From assembly GCA_013423385.1 (NCBI GenBank), contig BLZA01000023.1:1220820-1284819 (forward strand): a stretch of DNA of 64,000 nt, read 5' to 3'. The notes beneath the pieces were generated by a model that searched no databases, had not been told where the DNA came from, and was given only the letters and a program-made list of their open reading frames with translations. The first letter of the stretch is position 1; each line of letters starts with the position of its first letter. Both the position numbers and the translations under genes were made by a program. This document shows, piece after piece, positions 58,901 to 64,000 of this stretch. Origin of the DNA: Naganishia liquefaciens (lineage: Eukaryota > Basidiomycota > Tremellomycetes > Filobasidiales > Filobasidiaceae).

Positions 58901-60979
58901 CGGATAGGGACTGACCATGGGCGCCAAGTCGACGGGCGGTTGATGCGCGAGGTGACAATCGTCGTCGTTTCGCTCCTGAGACTTCCATTCTTGATGACCG
59001 TCGGACTTTGCGATCCTCGCCAGATCGGGAATAGAATAACCTCGGTCGTCTTCTTCGTCGCTGCCGTCTTCGCTTTCGAGATGCCGTGTGCCTTGTACGA
59101 ACGGTACCATCGGTCGCGCCGGCATGCCGAGTCCAAGCCCTCGCGTCGCCATGACGCGTGCCACCTTTGCTCGCTCCGCATGGGATGTCCGGCCGAGCGG
59201 GACGCCGCCTTCCTGTCTTTGAGCTTGCTCGGGCTGACCGGTGGCGACGCGCGTGGCCGTCTGAATCGTGACGAATGGGTCGACGAATTGCCCGTCCTGA
59301 TGTGATTCGATATCGTCGTGTGGCTGGCTGATTTGTGGAACCGCGGGCGTCCTGACATCTGCACTTCGCAGCATTGGCTCGTCGCTTTGCCTCGGTAAAG
59401 CAGGCTGTTGCATTGATGATTCGTGGCGGGCCTGCTGTGCTTCTCGTGCTGCCGCTTGTCGTTCGGCGTGATGCGTTCTCCCGTAAGGAATGCCCGCTTC
59501 GTCGACCACTCCATAACCAGTTCTTGCTGATCCAATCTTCTCCATCGACTCCCCGAGAGATAAAGCAATGTCCGCACTGTGTGCATAGCCTTCTAGTGCT
59601 GGATCCGATTGGGAACGCGGCGGCGACAGGTAACCGTCTTCCACGAGGGAATCGATAAAGTTGGCTGTAGTGCTTTGGTCTTCGTCTTCGTGCTGATGGT
59701 CAGAGTGATGATCCAACGTCGCGACATATCCCGCGTATCCCTCTTCCTCGCGCTCCTCTACCGCATAAGCAGCACCTCGCTCGCGCTGCAAAGGGGATCG
59801 ACCGCCCCGCGTACCCGAATTGAGACTGCCGTACCGTCGCAGTCCGCTGAGATCCATCTCGGGACTGGGTGTCGCTTCTTCAAAGGACTCTTCGTATCGA
59901 GGCGCGTGTCCCGGTCCGAGCAACACCTCGTCCCAGCTGTCGCCCTCCTCTTCGTCCATCTGCTCATCTTCCCACTCCTCGGCGCCGCTCGATTCAGTCT
60001 CAAACTCTTTGACATCCGCGACGTCTCGGAAGGTGACAGTCTTGCCCTGACTAGCTCCGCGGGAAAGGCTGGATGACGAGTACGTGGACGTGCCGTAGAT
60101 TTGCGAAGTGCTGGATGGGTCGGACAGGCGAGGTCCGCGCAGTCTGCGAGATGTCAACGAAGACTTGGTTGGCGAAGCGGCGGCGGCTGATTGATGCTGC
60201 ATGACGTGAGCGATGGAGGCGGAAGACAGTCCGGGTGAATCCATTTGCTGCGTTGAAGCGGGCGACCTGTCGGATCTTATAATTGTAGGAACTGCTTTGT
60301 CGTTTTCCGTCCCTACAGGGCCTTCAAATTCCATCCGTTGGAGGAACGGAGACCGCGAGACGTATCCTTCATTCGCCAGGTTGCCGATCCGTTTCTTTGC
60401 TGATGGCGATCCCTCGCCGGTTGATGCAGACGCGGACGAGGCGACGCCGTTCGAGGTACGAAGATCCTCTGTCAGTGACACCTTTCGAGGCGTTGATCCG
60501 GCTCTGATCGTGTTTCTCGATCCGCCCGACACCTTTCGACCCCCGCTGGCTGTCGATCCTGAAACTTTGCGTGCTTTACTGCCCGAGCTCTTCCTTCCCG
60601 TGACTCCTCCAACCGGTCGTCCGAGCGGCGGACTTTGCGCGATGGTGGGCGATGACTTGAAGATTGAATTGCTGACGAGGTTGTTGCCGCGAACATGCTT
60701 GAAGCTGGAGCTGGTACGTCTAGGGCCTGATGAGATGACAGTGGAAGGTTGTGGGGGTGGCTGCGGCGAGCCCAATATTGATCCGCGTTTCGAGGTGTTC
60801 AAAGGCGCCCATCCTTTGGTCGAGTTGCTGATGATGCTGGCCCGGTCCCTGTCATCGAAGCGACGCGACGTCGAAGGGGAGGCCGAGGGAGAGAGGACCC
60901 TGTCGATGGGACGCTGAGGAGCTGGATTGGGCGAGTCAGTGGATGTCGGCATCATCTGCGATGGTAGAAAGTCAATCAA
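55934..60979 (-). CDS. BUD4: BUD4/anillin-like septin-associated protein with anillin-homology and PH domains
   Basis: Large cortical scaffold that places septin rings and division or budding sites. Four exons fit 1627 residues: 60979-58751, 58703-56499, 56448-56180, 56114-55934. The first about 1150 residues are low complexity and charged, rich in Ser, Pro, Glu and Arg, with acidic blocks (TESSGAEEWEDEQMDEEEGD) and repeated short A-x-R-x-GRTxHAER motifs (for example YGRTHHAERQAAA, LGRTSHAERAKVA). The C-terminal part has the anillin-homology region (FVKVLGIEALNLPLPKEDTS, CITLDNGIDYIRTPYSTL) and, across the last two introns, a PH domain (RRRPFKLIGGNLVASNAVTN to RFADGDFITFWTDTDEEKAG). This order matches yeast Bud4, S. 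pombe Mid2 and Candida Int1. ATG 60979 is the first in the open frame; 60955 is an alternative. Confidence 0.9.
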
Positions 60980-61808
60980 CCATGCGGTCGCGAGCGATAA
61001 ATCTGGCGGTCTGGGCTTACGCGCGTGCGAAAGTGGGCATACCGACGTGTGTTCTCTTTACTTTCAGTTCTCGCGCCGGTTGGATACGCTGATTGGGTGT
61101 CAAGGTGACGGGTGTATGTGTGAAATCACTGTCGACGAGCACAAGACGCTTGGTTGACGCTCGCCGGCATTGTTTACATTCAGAAACGGGGTCAGACTGC
61201 GACAAAGACCGGTTACGTAAGCTGTCGCACTCTCATTTCAAAGGCTTCCAGAGTTGGGGGCACGCGTGTGGAGGATCAGCGCGGTAATGTGTGAAGTGTC
61301 TAATTAGGCCGCGTTCGAGAACACCGAGTTGGGTCATCATTGGGCTAGGATGAGCCAAAATGCCACGTTTTCAGGTCACAATGCCAATCGTCAACCCAAT
61401 CGTGCGTTCGACCGCCGATTGGGAAGTCGTCCTAAAGTACGCTAAAAAGCGGGACAAATAACCATTTTGACCAGCACCTGTTGGGGTGCTGGTTCTCAAC
61501 CCAATCGTCTCGGATCCGGGCGCGAAGCCGTGAAAGATTCATTGTTTCACTCTATAACGCAGAAACCCATCTCCTGTTGCCACATTGCAAGGCTTCTTCT
61601 TCATTCCTGATATCCCTTCGCAATCGCTCATCCGCTGACCAGGTGATCATCGCACCAGGTGGTCATCGCCAACAAGCAATATGCACGGCTCAGGCAGCAT
61701 GCCGGCTCCACCGGTATGTGCCAGAAACGGGAAAAAGCTGGGAGATGCTCCGCGATCTTTGTTCTCCATAAGCTCAGCTGTTTGCTCATTCCAATATGTC
61801 CCAAGCAG
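60980..61808. other. Intergenic region with small direct and inverted repeats
   Basis: About 830 bp upstream of BUD4. The 13-mer tcaacccaatcgt occurs at 61391-61403 and 61496-61508. Its core is inverted at 61416-61423 (cgattggg). A perfect 9-bp stem with a 6-nt loop (accagcacc..ggtgctggt) spans 61470-61493. No gene is recognised; short frames only. Confidence 0.5.
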
Positions 61809-63415
61809 ATGCTGTCTCGTACTCCCGGCGTATCTTCGGCCGCAGGAGCACGACCGTCCTCATCGCCGTGTATGCCCAATTCCCCGACGCGATCCTCGAT
61901 CCCCCAACAATTCCCTTCGACTTCCAACTTGTATCACGCTCAAGCCGCGTTTTTCAATGCTGGTCATAGCCTTCCGGGATATACGTTTCACGGCAGCTCC
62001 ATCCCGTCACAAGGCAATCTTTCCTATCCCCCACGACAACCACCTGCCCCACCCATCGCGTTCAATGCCCACGTTCTCCCCGGCTTCGCACGACCTGATG
62101 AACAGAACGAGTCCGGGAACGAGTGTGGCAACAGCGACACCGACTTTGCGCACTCTGATGCAAGCGTTGGTCGGCGAAGATCGGCGAGGCGGAGGCGTGA
62201 GAAGCGTAAGAAAGGAAAGGAGATGAGCATGGACGAGGGAAAGGGCAAGGTGAATAAAGCGAAGGCTATATGGTGTGATGCGGAAGACGCGATTATAACG
62301 GAAGCGCTCAAGTCTAAGGTCGAGACGATGACGGCGGGAGATAACGGCTTCACCCCCTCGGTCTACAAGGAGATAGCGGATAGATGCAACAGCGAGGTGC
62401 CCCGAGCAGAAAGGACCGTCGAAGACCGGTGAGATGGCTTCGACTCGCTACCATTACGTGAGTGTTGCTAGTGAGACAATTCAAGCTTCTGCTCGCCTGC
62501 TCATGGGTTGGTACGTATTATAGATCAAGGCAAATATCTATCAGCCAATCAACGAGTTACTTGAGACATCAGGAGCGGGATGGAATAAAACGTTGCAGTG
62601 CGTGGAGCTCCCCGACGGTGTATGGAAGACGATGGCTGCATCGGTGAATTTTGCCCAATTTTATCCCTGATGCATCCTCGTCACTCAGTCATCGCGTGAC
62701 AGGGAAAGACAGGGGCAAAGAAAGCGAAGTGGAGAGGTAAAAAATGGAAGCACTACAAGGACTGGATTACCATCTGTGAAAGACGAATCGCTACTGGCAG
62801 CCATGCCTTCTTCGCGGGATCCGCCTCAGCAGCAGCGCGAAAGCGAAAACAGATCAACCTCGGATCGGATGACGACGACGCAGACGATACAGGCGATGGA
62901 ACGGATGAAGGTGGAGCGGAGCCAAGCCTTACGGGGGCGAGGTGTGTCATGTCCCCTGTCATATCCCCTCATACGCCGTGGCATGCGCAGTGTCGCTTAC
63001 GCAGTCATATTCCTGCAGTGCCTCCTATGGCTCTTCCCGAGGTCGGCCCCGCGCTCCTGGGCGGGCTTCACGCCGCTATGGGCGAGGCAAATTTTCGGGT
63101 GCTCCAGATCGCGAAGATATGGGAGAAAGAATCATCGAAAGCACGAATGCCGAACTTGAATTAAAGACACAGGCTGAGCAAAGGGCTTACAATCTAACCC
63201 TCGTGGGACAAGCCAGCCGTATGTTCGAGAAGCTTTGTCGATACCGAGAGACGATGACAGACGAAGAGGGCGTTGAAATGTTGACGGAAGAGAACCAAGA
63301 GTTTCTAGAAGGCTATCTACCCGCTCATCCTACGATGTTGGCTTTCTTTCTGGCATGTCCGGATAGTCGAGCTCCAGCCTTGATTCGAAGACTACTACGA
63401 GAAGCGATGACGTGA
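61809..63415 (+). CDS. Myb/SANT-like (trihelix-type) DNA-binding domain protein
   Basis: A spliced gene with approximate boundaries. Start taken at MLSRTPGVSSAAGARPSS; upstream frame is also open. A Ser/Pro-rich N-terminal part ends in a basic stretch (GRRRSARRRREKRKKGKE), likely a nuclear localisation signal. Then the Myb/SANT-like fold: KAIWCDAEDAIITEALKSK, NGFTPSVYKEIADRCN, RTVEDR, and across an intron INELLETSGAGWNKTLQC, VELPDGVWKTM, followed by KHYKDWITICERR. The last exon has a coiled, Leu/Glu-rich segment (ERIIESTNAELELKTQAEQR) ending ALIRRLLREAMT at 63415. Two to four introns lie between 62430 and 63110; I could not fix them all. Such genes occur as lineage-expanded families in fungi and as the second gene of PIF/Harbinger elements. 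It lies next to a nuclease-like fragment and telomere-like repeats. Confidence 0.7.
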
Positions 63416-63474
63416 GGCTCAAATGGCTCTTGGCATAATGTATACTTGTTATAATATACAGCAGCAACGCCTAA

Positions 63475-63696
63475 TCACGCAGCTTGTCCCCGATTGTGCT
63501 GTGTGTACTGCTGCCACATGGCTGCACATATACGCTCGCGCCTAGCTTCGCCCGTCTCAAATGGCGGTCGTGGATGTCCCGAGTGCTGCGTTCGAGATGG
63601 TCCGACATCTGTCTGAAAGGTGACCTCATCATCGTCTTCGTCTCCTGAGGTCATCATCTCATCAGGCTGAGCATTCAGCGTGTGTCCCTCCAGTTG
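63475..63696 (-). pseudogene. Fragment resembling the C-terminus of a PIF/Harbinger-type nuclease
   Basis: An open frame reading NPQLEGHTLNAQPDE, then MMTSGDEDDDEVTFQTD and ending GEARRERICAAMWQQYTQ. The ending R-R-x-x-I-x-x-A-M-W-x-x-Y is what I know from the last residues of fungal HARBI1/Harbinger-like DDE nucleases. Upstream (to the right) the frame runs into TTAGGGG repeats within a few codons, so no catalytic domain is left. A possible acceptor (gaccag) sits at about 63703, so it could also be the last exon of a gene interrupted by the repeat. Assignment rests on one short motif. Confidence 0.35.
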
Positions 63697-63710
63697 CGGA
63701 TTCTGGTCAC

Positions 63711-63736
63711 CGGGTTAGGGGTTAGGGGTTAGGGGG
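63711..63736 (+). repeat. Interstitial telomere-like (TTAGGGG)n array, copy 1
   Basis: Three consecutive gggTTAGGGG-type units followed directly by ggtgtatcagataccaac. The G-rich strand runs 5' to 3' towards the right end of the window, as expected if the chromosome end lies to the right. Confidence 0.85.
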
Positions 63737-64000
63737 TGTATCAGATACCAACATTGAACTAACGTATACATTCAAAGACGATTCTACCAAAGGAAAAGAC
63801 TCCTATTCTTGCCACTCCAGACTCCTCCCCATCCCAGACTTTCAATCCTCCCAATCCTCATACTTCAACTTACAGAACAAAAGACCTCGCTCGTGCCTTC
63901 AGGGGTTAGGGGTTAGGGGTTAGGGGATAGGGGTGTATCAGATACCAACATTGAACTAACGTATACATTCAAAGACTAATCTACCAAGATCAAAAACTCC
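63737..64000 (+). repeat. Subtelomeric repeat unit, period about 197 bp
   Basis: The sequence gtgtatcagataccaacatt and the following about 45 bases (through attcaaagac) occur at 63736 and again at 63933, nearly identical; weaker similarity continues (ctaccaa..aaaactcc). Each copy is preceded by a TTAGGGG array (63711-63736 and 63901-63933). The window ends inside the second copy. Confidence 0.85.
63901..63933 (+). repeat. Interstitial telomere-like (TTAGGGG)n array, copy 2
   Basis: Three TTAGGGG units plus one variant (atagggg), again followed by ggtgtatcagatacc. Same orientation as copy 1. Confidence 0.85.

Noticed and set aside
60213-60917. 234-codon plus-strand frame
   Set aside because: Antisense of the BUD4 N-terminal low-complexity region; no domain, and the minus strand is open for 743 codons.

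Overview
The window is nuclear DNA of a fungus, most likely a basidiomycete. It shows dense protein genes on both strands, split by many very short introns (mostly 45-65 nt, GT..AG, with CTGAC/CTGAT-like branch sites), short intergenic gaps, and families typical of Dikarya: RTA1-type exporter, WSC-domain alpha-1,3-glucanase, TRK potassium transporter, BUD4/anillin-like protein. Genus-level assignment is a guess; a small-genome Pucciniomycotina yeast (Mixia-like) would fit. No bacterial operons, CRISPR arrays or clear tRNA/rRNA genes are seen.

Layout. 1-5294 (+): 3' three quarters of DNA polymerase epsilon catalytic subunit, cut by the window edge. 5586-7211 (-): PQ-loop vacuolar amino-acid transporter with an apparent stop at one exon junction, divergent from methylenetetrahydrofolate reductase at 8019-10532 (+). 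10.7-14.1 kb: three unrecognised minus-strand reading frames; two share a C-x2-C-A-x2-W-I motif. 14137-17841 (+): secreted GH71 alpha-1,3-glucanase with four WSC modules, two of them a fresh tandem duplication. 18198-19672 (-): PAP2 lipid phosphatase. 20184-21873 (-): low-complexity Mug6-like protein. 23824-27232 (+): DOA1/PLAA ubiquitin-binding Cdc48 cofactor. 27691-29179 (-): secreted GH10 xylanase. Three minus-strand genes follow: Dal5-type MFS permease, LanC-like protein, M48 (OMA1-like) metalloprotease. 39414-41131 (+) RTA1 exporter and 41386-44801 (+) TRK1 lie tail to tail with AP-1 gamma-adaptin (45105-48276, -). After about 2.2 kb of sparse sequence comes the divergent pair IMP2 (-) / FetA(YbbL)-like ABC ATPase (+), then CAF16 (-), whose 834-nt intron holds a minisatellite, and the 1627-residue BUD4-like protein (-).

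The right end looks subtelomeric. Beyond 61 kb lie small inverted and direct repeats, a Myb/SANT-like DNA-binding gene, a fragment resembling the C-terminus of a PIF/Harbinger-type nuclease, and two copies of a roughly 197-bp unit that each begin with TTAGGGG telomere-like arrays, G-rich strand pointing to the window end.

Most genes are independent housekeeping functions (replication, folate/methionine, vesicle coats, proteostasis, mitochondrial proteases, K+ uptake). The GH71 glucanase and GH10 xylanase are secreted polysaccharide hydrolases. For most genes the exon sums given here are multiples of three and were checked by joining frames by eye; TRK1, AP-1 gamma, the MFS gene and the Myb/SANT gene have approximate inner boundaries.
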